A stretch of 64,000 nucleotides of DNA, from positions 1,635,719 through 1,699,718 of the forward strand of contig NZ_JADYWW010000001.1 in the NCBI RefSeq assembly GCF_015864575.1. The letters are read 5' to 3'. The stretch comes from Salinibacterium sp. SWN248. Its GTDB lineage: Bacteria; Actinomycetota; Actinomycetes; Actinomycetales; Microbacteriaceae. A program made the translations under genes and the position numbers. Shown one piece after another: positions 45,579-55,424 of this stretch. The notes under the pieces were generated by a model that did no database searches, was not told the origin of the DNA, and worked only from the letters and a program-made list of their open reading frames with translations. Positions within the stretch are counted from its first letter, which is position 1, and each line of letters starts with the position of its first letter.

Positions 45579-46208
45579 GTGTCTACTAAGTCACGTACCC
45601 GTAGCAAGACTCGCCTGTCGCGCGCGTTGGGCATTGCCCTCACGCCGAAGGCTGCCAAGTACCTCGAAAAGCGCCCCTATGCTCCCGGTGAGCACGGCCG
45701 CACCAAGCGCAAGCAGGACAGTGACTATGCTGTTCGTCTTCGCGAGAAGCAGCGTCTGCGTGCCCAGTACGGCATTCGTGAAGCTCAGCTGAAGATTCAG
45801 TTCGAGGAAGCTCGCAAGACCGCTGGCCTGACCGGTGAGAACCTGGTTGAGCAGCTCGAAATGCGTCTCGACGCTCTGCTCGTTCGTTCGGCAATCGCTC
45901 GCACGACCGCACAGGCTCGTCAGATGATCGTTCACCGCCACATCTTGGTTGATGGCCAGCTCGTCGACCGTCCCTCGTTCCGCGTTAAGCCGGGACAGCT
46001 CATGCACGTCAAGGCTCGCAGCGAAGGCATGGAAATCTTCCAGGTCGCCGCAGCTGGCGGACACGTGGATGTTCTTCCTAAGACTCCTGGTTACCTCGAA
46101 GTTGAAATCGACAAGCTGCAGGCACGTCTCGTACGTCGCCCCAAGCGCGCCGAGGTTCCCGTGACCTGTGAAGTTCAGCTCGTTGTTGAGTACTACGCAG
46201 CACGCTAA
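45579..46208 (+). CDS. rpsD: 30S ribosomal protein S4
   Basis: A 209-aa primary assembly protein of the small subunit. The family start (STKSRTRSKTRLSRALGIAL region), YAVRLREKQRLRAQYGI and the S4 RNA-binding domain (LDALLVRSAIARTTAQARQ, then HRHILVDGQLVD) are clear. The open frame starts at 45507, but GTG 45579 follows AAAAGGA and matches the known length. It stands alone rather than in the alpha operon and ends in a strong terminator. Confidence 0.96.
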   Translation: MSTKSRTRSKTRLSRALGIALTPKAAKYLEKRPYAPGEHGRTKRKQDSDYAVRLREKQRLRAQYGIREAQLKIQFEEARKTAGLTGENLVEQLEMRLDALLVRSAIARTTAQARQMIVHRHILVDGQLVDRPSFRVKPGQLMHVKARSEGMEIFQVAAAGGHVDVLPKTPGYLEVEIDKLQARLVRRPKRAEVPVTCEVQLVVEYYAAR

Positions 46209-46215
46209 CTATTGA

Positions 46216-46251
46216 AAGAAAGGGCCGGAGCTTTTGCTCCGGCCCTTTCTT
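46216..46251 (+). terminator. Rho-independent terminator of rpsD
   Basis: A perfect 16-bp stem (AAGAAAGGGCCGGAGC with its complement) with a TTTT loop, 8 nt after the rpsD stop. The right arm ends in CTTT-CTT. Confidence 0.88.
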
Positions 46252-46326
46252 GGTTTACGGCGGAGTTCGGCACGAATGTCGAATACCGTGTACTTGTACC
46301 TTTTCTTCAGATTGACGGGAGTAGCC

Positions 46327-46689
46327 ATGACTGGTGGAGATATCGCAGGGCTCATTGCGGCCGGAGTGTTCGCAGTGCTGGTGGCATTGCTCGCTGTTCC
46401 TCTTCTCAAGCTGGGGAAGGTCTTTGACGAAACCAGCACCGCCATCCGTGGGGTGAGCGATAACCTCGATCCCATGCTGACGGAGGCCACGACAACGATT
46501 TCGGAAACTAACCGTCAAATCGCGCGCGTGGACGCCATCACTCGCAATGTGGAAGAAACGACGGGCAACATTTCTGCCCTCGTCGCCCTCGGCGCGGCCA
46601 CCGTTGGCGGCCCGTTGATTAAGATCGCAGGCTTCAGCGCTGGAGTTCGGGCCGCTGTCCTGAGCCTTCGCCCTAAGCGCCGTCGCTGA
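46327..46689 (+). CDS. DUF948 membrane protein
   Basis: A 120-aa protein of the DUF948 family; function unknown. An N-terminal membrane helix (about 5-27) is followed by a long amphipathic coiled-coil-like region (VFDETSTAIRGVSDNL to ETTGNISALVAL) and a basic C-terminus (LRPKRRR). ATG 46327 has GGGAG 5 nt upstream; the frame is open further upstream into the rpsD terminator, which cannot be coding. It lies next to a small YtxH-like gene and alaS, a conserved actinobacterial order. Confidence 0.83.
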   Translation: MTGGDIAGLIAAGVFAVLVALLAVPLLKLGKVFDETSTAIRGVSDNLDPMLTEATTTISETNRQIARVDAITRNVEETTGNISALVALGAATVGGPLIKIAGFSAGVRAAVLSLRPKRRR

Positions 46690-46748
46690 GGCGTCGAAAC
46701 CGCCTAAGCTAATACGGTTCGTGTTACCCCCAATCTGAAGGAGAAATC

Positions 46749-46976
46749 ATGAAAGGCGCAGTCCTTTTCGTCGTTGGAATTGCCGTTGGGTTCGTGGCAG
46801 CACACCAAGTCGCAAAAACGCCAGAGGGAAAGCAGTTCTTCTCCGACGTTGACAGCAAAGCACGTGAGTTCACGAGTGCTGTTGTCGATGGCTATCGCGA
46901 ACGCGAAGCAGAGCTTCGTGACGCCGTAGCGGATGTCGAAGAAGCAGTAGCTGACTTCTCTCAGCGTTCTAAGTAA
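46749..46976 (+). CDS. Small YtxH-like membrane protein
   Basis: A 75-aa protein. One N-terminal helix with GIAVGFVAAHQ (about 3-21) is followed by a charged amphipathic helix (EFTSAVVDGYREREAELRD). It resembles the YtxH-like small proteins often encoded between DUF948 and alaS. ATG 46749 has AAGGAGA 5 nt upstream. Function unknown. Confidence 0.75.
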   Translation: MKGAVLFVVGIAVGFVAAHQVAKTPEGKQFFSDVDSKAREFTSAVVDGYREREAELRDAVADVEEAVADFSQRSK

Positions 46977-47023
46977 GACCATCAGGGCCCTTGGGCCGCA
47001 TCATTGAGTTCCCGGGGATCCCC

Positions 47024-49678
47024 ATGCAAACCGCAGAAATCCAGAAACGTTGGCTGACCTATTTTGGTGAGCGTGGCCACACGATCGTTCCATCCGCATC
47101 GCTTGTTAGCGATGATCCGACACTGCTCTTTACTGTCGCAGGAATGGTTCCGTTCGTCCCCTATCTGACCGGTCTGGTCCCGGCTCCGTACGACCGTGCA
47201 ACCAGCGTGCAGAAGTGCATCCGTACCCTCGACATCGAAGAGGTCGGCAAGACGCCACGCCACGGCACGTTCTTCCAGATGAATGGCAACTTCTCGTTCG
47301 GAGATTACTTCAAGAAGGAAGCCATCCAGTTTGCATGGGAATTCCTGACGCTGCCAGAAGATGAGGGCGGACTCGGTTTTCGACCTGATGACCTCTGGGT
47401 CACCGTGTACGAAGATGACGACGACGCTGTTGCATTCTGGAAAGAGACAGCAGGACTGCCGGATGAGCGCATCCAGCGACTCGGCATGGACAGCAACTAT
47501 TGGTCGACCGGGCAGCCAGGGCCGGCTGGACCATGTTCGGAGATCTTCTTCGACCGTGGCCCCGCTTATGGCGCTGATGGCGGCCCGGCGACAGACGACG
47601 ACCGTTATGTCGAAATCTGGAACCTCGTCTTTATGCAGTACTTGCGTGGCGAGGGTAAGGGCAAAGACTTCTCGATCCTTGGTGAGCTTCCGAAGCAAAA
47701 TATTGACACTGGTATGGGGCTTGAGCGCGTCGCGTTTCTCAAGCAGGGCGTCGAGAACATGTATGAGATCGACCAGGTTCGCCCTGTCCTTGACAAGGCG
47801 GCGGAGCTAGCCGGACGCACTTACGGCGCCGACCACGAGGCTGATGTCCGGCTGCGTGTAGTCGCTGACCACGTGCGCTCCAGCCTCATGCTCATTTCTG
47901 ATGGCGTAACACCCGGCAACGAAGGCCGTGGGTACGTGCTGCGTCGTCTGCTCCGTCGCACGGTGCGCGCGATGCGACTTTTGGGCGTCGAAGGCACCAC
48001 GTTCGCAGAGCTCTTCCCGGCATCCCGCGATGCCATGAAGGCGGCGTACCCCGAAGTATCGAAAGACTACGATCGCATCTCGCGGATCGTGCTCGCCGAA
48101 GAAGACGTCTTCATGCGCACCCTCGCGAGCGGCACCACAATTCTCGACACTGCAGTAGAAAACACGAAGAAGTCAGGCGCGACTGAGCTGCCGAGCGACA
48201 CCGCATTCTTGTTGCATGACACGTTCGGATTCCCCATCGACCTCACTCTGGAGATGGCTGCTGAAGCGGGGTTGAGCGTCAATCGCGATGCTTTCGACAC
48301 CCTGATGAAGCAGCAGCGTGATCGCGCAAAGGCGGATGCCGGCTCAAAGAAGCAGTTCTTGGCAGACCTTTCTGTTTACGGTGCGTTCCGTGCTCTCGGC
48401 GAAACGACGTTCACCGGCTACGACACCCTGGAAACCGAGTCCAGCGTGATCGGCATCATCGTTGACGGCGTCTCAGTGAGCCGGGCCACGACGGGGCAGA
48501 CGGCTGAAGTCATCCTTGCCGAGACTTCGTTGTACGCCGAGTCTGGTGGACAAGAAGCGGATGCCGGTGCCATCGTGGGCGCCAGTTTCCACCTCGAAGT
48601 TCTCGACGTGCAGCGCCCGGTTAAGGGCCTCATCAGTCACAAGGTCACCGTCACAGCCGGCGAGGTCGGAGTCGGAGATCCTGCTTCTGCGCTTGTTGAC
48701 GCTGAATGGCGTCGCGGGGCGACTCAAGCTCACTCGGCTACCCACGTCATCCACGCAGCATTGCGTCAGATCTTGGGCGATGACGCTCACCAGTCTGGTT
48801 CCTACAACAAGGCCGGCTACATGCGCCTTGACTTCTCTTGGTCGCAAGCGCTGTCGGTTGAGACGAAGACCGAGATTGAAGAGGTTGCCAACACTGCAGT
48901 GCGCGACAACCTCGAGGTCTCGACGCGCATCATGGCCTTGGACGATGCCAAGGGGCTCGGCGCTATGGCGCTGTTCGGAGAGAAGTACGGCGACACAGTG
49001 CGCGTTGTCGAAATTGGCGGCCCCTGGTCGCTCGAACTCTGTGCAGGAACGCACGTTGCACGGTCATCCGAAATCGGACTGATCTCGCTGGTAGGGGAGT
49101 CGTCCGTTGGTTCGGCTAACCGGCGAATCGAATCTCTCGTAGGACTCAATGCATTCCGCAACTTCGCGACGGAACGCGCGATCGTGTCTGAACTGACGAC
49201 GAACCTGAAGACTCCGCGCGAACAGCTTCCTGACCGTATCGCCGAGCTGCTGGCCAATCTGAAAGCGGCTGAGCGCAAAATTGCTCAGCTGGAGGCCGGT
49301 CAGCTGTCGCAGCGTGTTCCTGCGCTCGTGGAGACCGCTCGTGTTGCCGGATCTGTGACTGCTGTCATTGAGAATGTTGGCGAGTTGGCTTCGACCGACG
49401 ATCTGCGCGGTCTTGTTCAGTCGGTGCGCGAACGGTTGGGTGCAGAGTCGGCAGTAGTCGCCCTCGCGGCCACCATCGGTGACAAGCCTGCCGTGATCGT
49501 CGCAACCAACGAGGCCTCACGGGCGCACGGCTTCAAGGCGGGCGAACTGGCCAAGGCTGCTGCTGGCGTGCTCGGCGGTGGCGGAGGCGGAAAGCCAGAT
49601 ATTGCTCAAGGTGGCGGTGCACACCCCGCGGCTATTCCCGACGCCCTCGCTCTCATTCTGTCGAGACTGTCGGCGTAA
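47024..49678 (+). CDS. alaS: Alanyl-tRNA synthetase
   Basis: An 884-aa class II synthetase that charges tRNA-Ala and edits mischarged Ser/Gly. The aminoacylation core contains NGNFSFGDYFK and GLERVAFLKQG. The editing domain zinc site is HSATHVIHA and CAGTHVARS. The C-terminal DHHA1-type domain ends with GGGGGKPDIAQGGG. The frame is open from TTG 46991, but ATG 47024 gives the family N-terminus QTAEIQKRWLTYF. ruvX follows after 3 bp. Confidence 0.97.
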   Translation: MQTAEIQKRWLTYFGERGHTIVPSASLVSDDPTLLFTVAGMVPFVPYLTGLVPAPYDRATSVQKCIRTLDIEEVGKTPRHGTFFQMNGNFSFGDYFKKEAIQFAWEFLTLPEDEGGLGFRPDDLWVTVYEDDDDAVAFWKETAGLPDERIQRLGMDSNYWSTGQPGPAGPCSEIFFDRGPAYGADGGPATDDDRYVEIWNLVFMQYLRGEGKGKDFSILGELPKQNIDTGMGLERVAFLKQGVENMYEIDQVRPVLDKAAELAGRTYGADHEADVRLRVVADHVRSSLMLISDGVTPGNEGRGYVLRRLLRRTVRAMRLLGVEGTTFAELFPASRDAMKAAYPEVSKDYDRISRIVLAEEDVFMRTLASGTTILDTAVENTKKSGATELPSDTAFLLHDTFGFPIDLTLEMAAEAGLSVNRDAFDTLMKQQRDRAKADAGSKKQFLADLSVYGAFRALGETTFTGYDTLETESSVIGIIVDGVSVSRATTGQTAEVILAETSLYAESGGQEADAGAIVGASFHLEVLDVQRPVKGLISHKVTVTAGEVGVGDPASALVDAEWRRGATQAHSATHVIHAALRQILGDDAHQSGSYNKAGYMRLDFSWSQALSVETKTEIEEVANTAVRDNLEVSTRIMALDDAKGLGAMALFGEKYGDTVRVVEIGGPWSLELCAGTHVARSSEIGLISLVGESSVGSANRRIESLVGLNAFRNFATERAIVSELTTNLKTPREQLPDRIAELLANLKAAERKIAQLEAGQLSQRVPALVETARVAGSVTAVIENVGELASTDDLRGLVQSVRERLGAESAVVALAATIGDKPAVIVATNEASRAHGFKAGELAKAAAGVLGGGGGGKPDIAQGGGAHPAAIPDALALILSRLSA

Positions 49679-49681
49679 CCG

Positions 49682-50143
49682 ATGCGTTCGGGAACCAGAA
49701 TCGGCGTAGATGTAGGCAAGGTCCGCGTCGGGGTCGCTCGCAGCGACCCTCACGGGATGCTGGCAACACCGGTCGAGACTGTTCAGCGAGCCCAGAAGAG
49801 CGTGAAGCGTATTCTCGCGCTTGCGGACGAGTATGACGCTGTCGAGTTCGTTGTCGGGCTTCCGATTGCGCTCTCTGGCCGGGATACCGCGTCGACGGGC
49901 GATGCGCGAGAGTTCGCTCAGCAACTCGCTAACAAGTCGTCGCTGCCGGTGCGACTGGTGGATGAGCGGATGACGACGATGACGGCGCAATCCGCTTTGC
50001 GTGCATCCGGTCGAACCACGAAGAATTCACGGTCGGTGGTCGATCAGGTTGCCGCCGTTATAATTTTGCAACATGCCCTCGACTTCGAGCGCTCGGCGGC
50101 CCGCCCGCCCGGAGAGCTCGTGGACCCGACGCAAGGATCCTGA
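49682..50143 (+). CDS. ruvX: Putative pre-16S rRNA nuclease / Holliday junction resolvase-like YqgF
   Basis: A 153-aa RNase H-fold YqgF protein. Family members are implicated in 16S rRNA 5'-end maturation. GVDVGKVRVGVARSDPHG holds the first acidic residue; VGLPIALSGRD and LVDERMTTMTAQ hold the others. ATG 49682, 3 bp after alaS and 3 bp before mltG, which is the usual order. Confidence 0.94.
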   Translation: MRSGTRIGVDVGKVRVGVARSDPHGMLATPVETVQRAQKSVKRILALADEYDAVEFVVGLPIALSGRDTASTGDAREFAQQLANKSSLPVRLVDERMTTMTAQSALRASGRTTKNSRSVVDQVAAVIILQHALDFERSAARPPGELVDPTQGS

Positions 50144-50146
50144 ATT

Positions 50147-51697
50147 ATGGCTGACGAACCCAACTGGGAAGACATTTTCGGCGAACAACCCGCCGAGAGT
50201 GCTCCTAAGTCAGCGCGCGAGGCTGCCGCGCACGGGACCGATCGTTCCGCGGAGTCGGGCCAGCCAACTGACAGCGGCACCCCCGCCGAGCCGGCGAACT
50301 CCGCAGACCCCGCGAACCCCGCAAACCCCGCAAACCCCGCGATCCCAGAGAACCCTGTCCGGGGTTCAACGCCACCGGCGGCGAGTGGTCAGCCCATGAC
50401 CCGTCGCGAGGCTCGGGCGGCGCAAGAGGCCGCGGCTGCCCGGCGGGGCGGCGATCCGCACCTTCCCGCTGTGACACAGGCGGCCCGAGAAGCCGATGCT
50501 TTCGCCACCTTTGAACAACTGACCGCCGGAACGGCAGAGTCAGGCAATGATGCCGCCGCAGTGCCCGGGGCGACGATGCCCGCGCAGGGCGATGGCGATG
50601 GAGGAGCGCCCGGTCGCAAGAAGCGTCGGTGGGGGCTCATCATCGGGCTTCCACTGCTCATCATCGCCCTCCTCGGCGCTGGAGTCGCTGCGTACGCCTG
50701 GGTCAACTACGAAGACAAAATTCGCGAAGTTCTGGGCTGGGAAATTCCCAATGACTTCGAGGGTTCGGGCAATGGCGAAGAGGTTATCGTCACAGTTAAT
50801 TCGGGCGATATCGGCTCGGACATCGCTCGCAGCCTGAATGTTGCCGGCGTCACGATGAGCTTTGACGCGTTCTATGACCTCCTCTTGGCACAAGAAAGCG
50901 ACCCAGCGTTCTTTCCCGGAAACTACTCGCTCCAAAAGGAGATGAGCGCGCAATCAGCTCTCGATGCGCTGCTCGATCCCGAGAATATCGTGACGGACAG
51001 GCTTCTCATCACTGAGGGCACCACGCTGCCGAATGCGCTTGAGATCATTTCTGAAACGACCGGTATTGCCTTGGCAGATCTGCAAGCGGCATCCGAAGAC
51101 CTTGAGCACTTCGGGCTTCCATCGGAAGCGGTGAGTCTCGAGGGGTATCTATTCCCCGCGACGTATGAACTCGATGGCAACCAGGATCCATACGCCGTGC
51201 TCGACCTGATGGTCAACACGATGTACGAGAAGTTGGACGCCGCTGGCGTTGCTGTCGAAGATCGCTACCGGATTCTGACGATGGCTGCGCTCGTGCAACG
51301 CGAAGCCGGACCCAACACGGACGACTTCTACAAGATCGCGCGCGTCTTCTACAACCGGCTCGACCAAGACATGTTGCTGCAGTCTGATGCCACCGTCGCG
51401 TATGGCACCGGCAACCTACACACGGTGTGGACGACGGATGCCGAACGTGCGGATGCGAGCAACCCCTACAACACGTACGCGAACCCCGGCTTGCCGGTCG
51501 GCCCCATCGGCCTGCCAGGCGAACTGGCGATTGATGCGGCGCTTAACCCTGCAGAGGGAGACTGGCTCTTCTTCGTGCCGATCAACCTGGCCACGGGCGA
51601 AACAGTCTTCACGACCAACGTTGACGACCACGAAGCAGCGGCACAGCAATTGCGCGACTGGTGCGCAGCGAGTGACGAAAATGGGAGCTATTGCTAG
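50147..51697 (+). CDS. mltG: Endolytic murein transglycosylase MltG
   Basis: A 516-aa YceG-family enzyme that cleaves nascent peptidoglycan strands. A long Ala/Pro-rich cytoplasmic N-terminus (about 1-160, with tandem PAN repeats) and one helix (about 165-188, LIIGLPLLIIALLGAGVAAY) precede the extracytoplasmic LysM-like and catalytic domains. The catalytic glutamate lies in LVQREAGPNTDD, followed by ARVFYNRLDQDM and QSDATVAYGTG. The stop falls within the start region of aroE. Confidence 0.95.
   Translation: MADEPNWEDIFGEQPAESAPKSAREAAAHGTDRSAESGQPTDSGTPAEPANSADPANPANPANPAIPENPVRGSTPPAASGQPMTRREARAAQEAAAARRGGDPHLPAVTQAAREADAFATFEQLTAGTAESGNDAAAVPGATMPAQGDGDGGAPGRKKRRWGLIIGLPLLIIALLGAGVAAYAWVNYEDKIREVLGWEIPNDFEGSGNGEEVIVTVNSGDIGSDIARSLNVAGVTMSFDAFYDLLLAQESDPAFFPGNYSLQKEMSAQSALDALLDPENIVTDRLLITEGTTLPNALEIISETTGIALADLQAASEDLEHFGLPSEAVSLEGYLFPATYELDGNQDPYAVLDLMVNTMYEKLDAAGVAVEDRYRILTMAALVQREAGPNTDDFYKIARVFYNRLDQDMLLQSDATVAYGTGNLHTVWTTDAERADASNPYNTYANPGLPVGPIGLPGELAIDAALNPAEGDWLFFVPINLATGETVFTTNVDDHEAAAQQLRDWCAASDENGSYC
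50303..50356 (+). repeat. 9-bp tandem repeat encoding Pro-Ala-Asn units in mltG
   Basis: Six consecutive units of the type GCN-AAC-CCC, two of them identical (GCAAACCCC). They encode (A-N/D/I-P) repeats in the disordered cytoplasmic part of MltG. Such a tract may vary in copy number by slippage in steps of three residues, without a frameshift. Confidence 0.8.
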
Positions 51698-52575
51698 AGA
51701 ATTCTGAGGTGCCGGCTGAGGCATCCGATCGTTCGAAGCTCGCGGTACTCGGGTCGCCGATTACGCATTCCTTGAGCCCCACGATTCATCGCGCGGCGTA
51801 TGAGACGCTCGGGTTCGACTGGGAGTATGACGCCGTTGAGCTGACGGGGGAGTCCCTTCCTGCGTTCTTAGGCGCGCTCGACCGGCGTTGGCGAGGTCTC
51901 TCTCTTACGATGCCCCTCAAGCGGGACGTAGTGCCCTTGCTCGATTGGGCGGATCCGCTCGTTGAGCTTGTCGGCGGAGCGAACACCGTCGTAGTGAGCG
52001 AAGGGCGCCTTCGCGGGTACAACACGGATGTCGAAGGCGCGATGCGTAGCTTTCTGGACGCGGGCCTGTCGAACTTAGATTCCGTGTGGATTTTGGGAGC
52101 AGGGGCCACTGCAGCCTCACTGCTCGTGGCATCCATTCGCATGGGCGCTCAGAGTATCGAGATTTTTGCACGCACTCCTTCGAAGGCGGAGCCGTTGAAG
52201 AAGCTCGGCGAGTCTCTTGGCGCCACCGTCACGCTGCGGCAATGGCAAGAAGCGGCCACTGCGACCACGACGCCCGACGTCATCATTACGACGGTTCCGG
52301 GAGGCGCAATGGATCTCCGTTTCGCCGAAGCTGTGCGCACCACCTCGGTGCTCTTTGATGTCGCCTACGACCCGTGGCCGAGTGATATTGCAACGAGCTG
52401 GTTCGAAGCGGACGGCACCGTAATCTCTGGGCATGATCTCTTGATTAATCAGGCGATCGCACAAGTGCGCATCTTTGCCGCCGGTACCTCCGACGTGCCA
52501 CTGCCTCATGAGGCAGACGCAATCGACGCGATGCGCGCTTCAATTGAGCAGCCCGAGGGGCACAACCATCCGTAA
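51691..52575 (+). CDS. aroE: Shikimate dehydrogenase
   Basis: A 294-aa NADP-dependent enzyme reducing 3-dehydroshikimate to shikimate. Substrate motifs are SPITHSLSPTIHRAAY and TMPLKRDV (catalytic Lys), with NTDVEGA (catalytic Asp). The NADP loop is GAGATAASLL followed by ARTPSK. TTG 51691 overlaps the mltG stop; an in-frame GTG at 51709 is an alternative start and equally plausible. First of five shikimate-pathway genes in a row. Confidence 0.94.
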   Translation: MLENSEVPAEASDRSKLAVLGSPITHSLSPTIHRAAYETLGFDWEYDAVELTGESLPAFLGALDRRWRGLSLTMPLKRDVVPLLDWADPLVELVGGANTVVVSEGRLRGYNTDVEGAMRSFLDAGLSNLDSVWILGAGATAASLLVASIRMGAQSIEIFARTPSKAEPLKKLGESLGATVTLRQWQEAATATTTPDVIITTVPGGAMDLRFAEAVRTTSVLFDVAYDPWPSDIATSWFEADGTVISGHDLLINQAIAQVRIFAAGTSDVPLPHEADAIDAMRASIEQPEGHNHP

Positions 52576-52620
52576 CTGACGGCGCGAAAGTGTCACCCGC
52601 TCATGTGGGAGGATTGACGC

Positions 52621-53826
52621 ATGCTTCGATGGTTAACGGCCGGTGAATCTCACGGCCCAGAATTGGTCGCGATCCTTGAGGGGATGCCGTCGGGCGTCCC
52701 CATTTCTCCTGAGCAGATTCAGGCGGATCTTGTGCGTCGCACGCTCGGCTACGGCCGGGGTGCTCGCATGAAGTTCGAGCAGGACGAGTTGACCCTCAGT
52801 GGCGGAATTCGTTTTGGCGCAACGATGGGAAGCCCCATTGCGCTGCGGATCGGCAACACTGAGTGGCCTCGCTGGGTTGATGTAATGAGCCCCGTTCCCG
52901 TCGATCCCGACACCCTGCCGAAGGGTCGCGGTGCCGCTCTCACGCGCCCTCGCCCGGGGCACGCCGACCTCGTCGGCATGCAGAAATACGACTTCGCCGA
53001 GTCCCGCAATGTTCTCGAACGGGCCAGCGCCCGCGAGACTGCAGCTCGGGTGGCGCTCGGAGCGATCGCTCGTGCCTTCTTGGGCGGGCTCGGCATCCGT
53101 TTGGTCAGTCACACCCTGTCGATCGGCACCGTTCGTTCGCCCGAGGGAAGCGCGCTCCCTGCGCCAGACGACGTCGCGACGCTCGATGCTGATCTGCTGC
53201 GCTGCTTCGACCCCGCTACCTCTGAGCGCATGGTCGCCGAAGTCGATCAGGCTCACGAGGACGGCGACACTCTTGGCGGAGTAGTCGAAGTTCTCGCCTA
53301 TGGTCTTCCGCCCGGGCTCGGTTCGTACACACATTGGGATCGTCGACTCGACGCTCAGCTCTCTGCCGCGCTCATGGGTATCCAAGCTATTAAGGGTGTC
53401 GAAGTCGGCGATGGCTTCGAAACCGCTGTTCGTCGCGGTTCTGTTGCTCATGACGAACTCGTGCAAGACACGGATGGCATCTCACGATTGAGCGACCGCG
53501 CTGGCGGTATCGAAGGCGGCATGACAACCGGCACCGTTTTGCGAGTGCGCGCAGCGATGAAGCCGATCTCCACCGTGCCTCGCGCTCTGCGCACCGTCGA
53601 TGTTGCGACCGGTGAAGCCGCCGTTGCTCATCATCAACGTTCAGACGTGTGCGCCGTGCCAGCAGCCGGCGTTGTTGCTGAAGCGATGGTCGCGTTGACG
53701 CTCGCTGACTCAGTACTCGAGAAGTTTGGGGGCGACTCGCTTGGTGAGACCAAGCGCAACCTCGATTCTTACCTCGCATCGATCCCAGAATCGCTCAACA
53801 CCACACGGGCTTCGCGTGCTGAATGA
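52621..53826 (+). CDS. aroC: Chorismate synthase
   Basis: A 401-aa FMN-dependent lyase making chorismate from EPSP. Family signatures are [33 protein letters not shown] and the C-terminal [19 protein letters not shown] (third signature). Length and start are standard; GGGAGGA lies 7-8 nt before ATG 52621. The 3' end overlaps the shikimate kinase gene by 11 bp. Confidence 0.98.
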   Translation: MLRWLTAGESHGPELVAILEGMPSGVPISPEQIQADLVRRTLGYGRGARMKFEQDELTLSGGIRFGATMGSPIALRIGNTEWPRWVDVMSPVPVDPDTLPKGRGAALTRPRPGHADLVGMQKYDFAESRNVLERASARETAARVALGAIARAFLGGLGIRLVSHTLSIGTVRSPEGSALPAPDDVATLDADLLRCFDPATSERMVAEVDQAHEDGDTLGGVVEVLAYGLPPGLGSYTHWDRRLDAQLSAALMGIQAIKGVEVGDGFETAVRRGSVAHDELVQDTDGISRLSDRAGGIEGGMTTGTVLRVRAAMKPISTVPRALRTVDVATGEAAVAHHQRSDVCAVPAAGVVAEAMVALTLADSVLEKFGGDSLGETKRNLDSYLASIPESLNTTRASRAE

Positions 53827-54325
53827 CAGCGGTGCGCTCGTCGTCATCATCGGCGCACCAGGCTCAGGTAAGACGCGCGCAGGCAAGAAGCTGGCGAAGA
53901 TTCTGGATGCCCCGCTTATCGATACCGACAAAGTAGTAGTGGCCTCCCACGGACCGATTCCGGAGCTTTTCGCTGAGTTCGGCGAAGAATACTTTCGGGA
54001 ACGCGAGCGTGAAGCGGTCGCCAATGCGCTGCTTGAACCTGCTGTCGTCACCCTGGGCGGGGGAGCAGTGCTTAATTTCGACACGCAGGCTGACCTCGCT
54101 TCGCACCGTGTTGTCCAACTGACCATGTCAAAAGCTGCGGCTCGGCTTCGAATCGCCGGCAGCAAGCGCCCTCTGGCAAAGAACGCGGACGAGTGGGAGA
54201 AACTCGTTGACGCTCGCCGCCCCATTTACGACGAGCTTTCGTCGCTCACGATCGATACCTCACTGAAGCCAATGGAAAAAGTTGCGCGCGAGATCGCCGA
54301 CTGGTTGGGAACCCAACAACAATGA
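53816..54325 (+). CDS. aroK: Shikimate kinase
   Basis: A 169-aa P-loop kinase phosphorylating shikimate. Walker [16 protein letters not shown], the shikimate-binding Asp in [13 protein letters not shown], and the lid-region Arg in AGSKRPLAK are present. The frame is open from 53726, but the upstream part overlaps aroC. GTG 53816 gives the normal length and an 11-bp overlap. It overlaps aroB by 4 bp. Confidence 0.93.
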   Translation: MLNDSGALVVIIGAPGSGKTRAGKKLAKILDAPLIDTDKVVVASHGPIPELFAEFGEEYFREREREAVANALLEPAVVTLGGGAVLNFDTQADLASHRVVQLTMSKAAARLRIAGSKRPLAKNADEWEKLVDARRPIYDELSSLTIDTSLKPMEKVAREIADWLGTQQQ

Positions 54326-55398
54326 CTGAAACCACGATCATCCCGGTCGCCGGGACCAATCCTTACGACGTTCTTGTCGGCCACGGTTTGTTGCCGAAAC
54401 TTGCGGAACAGCTTGGTACCCGCGTCGCGAAGGTGCTCATCATCCACCCGGCGACGCTTGGCGCGCGCGCAAACGCGCTGCGCGACTCGCTCTCCGAGAA
54501 GTACGAAGTGCTTCTTGCCGAGGTTCCGGATGCCGAAGATGCGAAGCGAATCGAAGTTGCCGCATTCTGCTGGCAGATCATGGGCCAGACCGATTTCACG
54601 CGCACGGACGCCGTCATCGGGTTCGGCGGCGGGGCATCAACCGACCTCGCGGGCTTTGTCGCTGCGACGTGGTTGCGCGGCGTGAAGCTTATTCAGTGCC
54701 CGACGAGCGTCGCCGGAATGGTTGATGCTGCCGTCGGTGGTAAGACGGGTATCAACACCGCTGAGGGCAAGAACCTTGTGGGCGCCTTTTATGCGCCGAG
54801 CGCGGTTGTTGCCGACCTCGATGTTCTTGACGATCTTCCTCGCAATGAGGTTTTGGCTGGCTTCGCGGAAATCGTGAAGTGTGGCTTCATCGGTGAGCCC
54901 GAGATCCTCGACCTGATCGAAGCCGATGTGGATGCTGTGACTGATCCGCACTCGGAGTCGTTCCGTCGTGTCGTTGAGCTCTCGATCGGGCTCAAGGCCC
55001 GGGTCGTTGGCGAAGACTTTATGGAGAAGGGCCTGCGCGAGACGCTCAATTACGGCCACACTCTTGGCCATGCAATCGAGCATGCCGAACGTTACCGCTG
55101 GCGCCACGGTGCCGCAGTGTCGGTCGGAATGGTGTTCGCTGCCGAACTTGCGCATCTTGCGGGTTCGTTGAGTTCAGACGTGGTGGACCGTCACCGCAGC
55201 ATCCTGCAGTCGCTGAGTCTTCCCATTGATTACCCGCTCGGCCGCTGGAACACGCTGCTCGCCACGATGCAGCGTGACAAGAAGGCGCGTGCCGGCATGA
55301 TTCGCTTTGTCGTGCTCGACTCCGTTGGTCATACGTCGATGCTCAATGGTCCCGACGAAGCCATGCTCTACTCCGCCTACCAAGAAGTCGGGGTCTAG
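54322..55398 (+). CDS. aroB: 3-dehydroquinate synthase
   Basis: A 358-aa NAD- and metal-dependent cyclase making 3-dehydroquinate from DAHP. Motifs are GFGGGASTDLAGFVAATW, CPTSVAGMVDAAVGGKTGIN, and the metal histidines in NYGHTLGHAIEH and RWRHGAAVSVGM. ATG 54322 overlaps aroK by 4 bp. Confidence 0.97.
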   Translation: MTETTIIPVAGTNPYDVLVGHGLLPKLAEQLGTRVAKVLIIHPATLGARANALRDSLSEKYEVLLAEVPDAEDAKRIEVAAFCWQIMGQTDFTRTDAVIGFGGGASTDLAGFVAATWLRGVKLIQCPTSVAGMVDAAVGGKTGINTAEGKNLVGAFYAPSAVVADLDVLDDLPRNEVLAGFAEIVKCGFIGEPEILDLIEADVDAVTDPHSESFRRVVELSIGLKARVVGEDFMEKGLRETLNYGHTLGHAIEHAERYRWRHGAAVSVGMVFAAELAHLAGSLSSDVVDRHRSILQSLSLPIDYPLGRWNTLLATMQRDKKARAGMIRFVVLDSVGHTSMLNGPDEAMLYSAYQEVGV

Positions 55399-55412
55399 CG
55401 GGTCATCCTCGC

Positions 55413-55418
55413 TAGAGT
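55413..55418 (+). promoter_or_regulatory. -10-like TAGAGT, leaderless spacing, aroQ
   Basis: TAGAGT is followed by 6 nt (which include GGAG) and the GTG of aroQ. Both a leaderless transcript and a poorly spaced ribosome binding site are possible. Confidence 0.35.
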
Positions 55419-55424
55419 GGAGCG

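Noticed and set aside
50281-50356. Short tandem repeats considered as a CRISPR or regulatory array
   Set aside because: The units are 9 bp, in frame and encode a Pro-Ala-Asn tract of MltG; there are no spacers.
53726-53815. Upstream extension of the shikimate kinase frame
   Set aside because: It overlaps the conserved end of chorismate synthase; GTG 53816 gives the normal kinase length.
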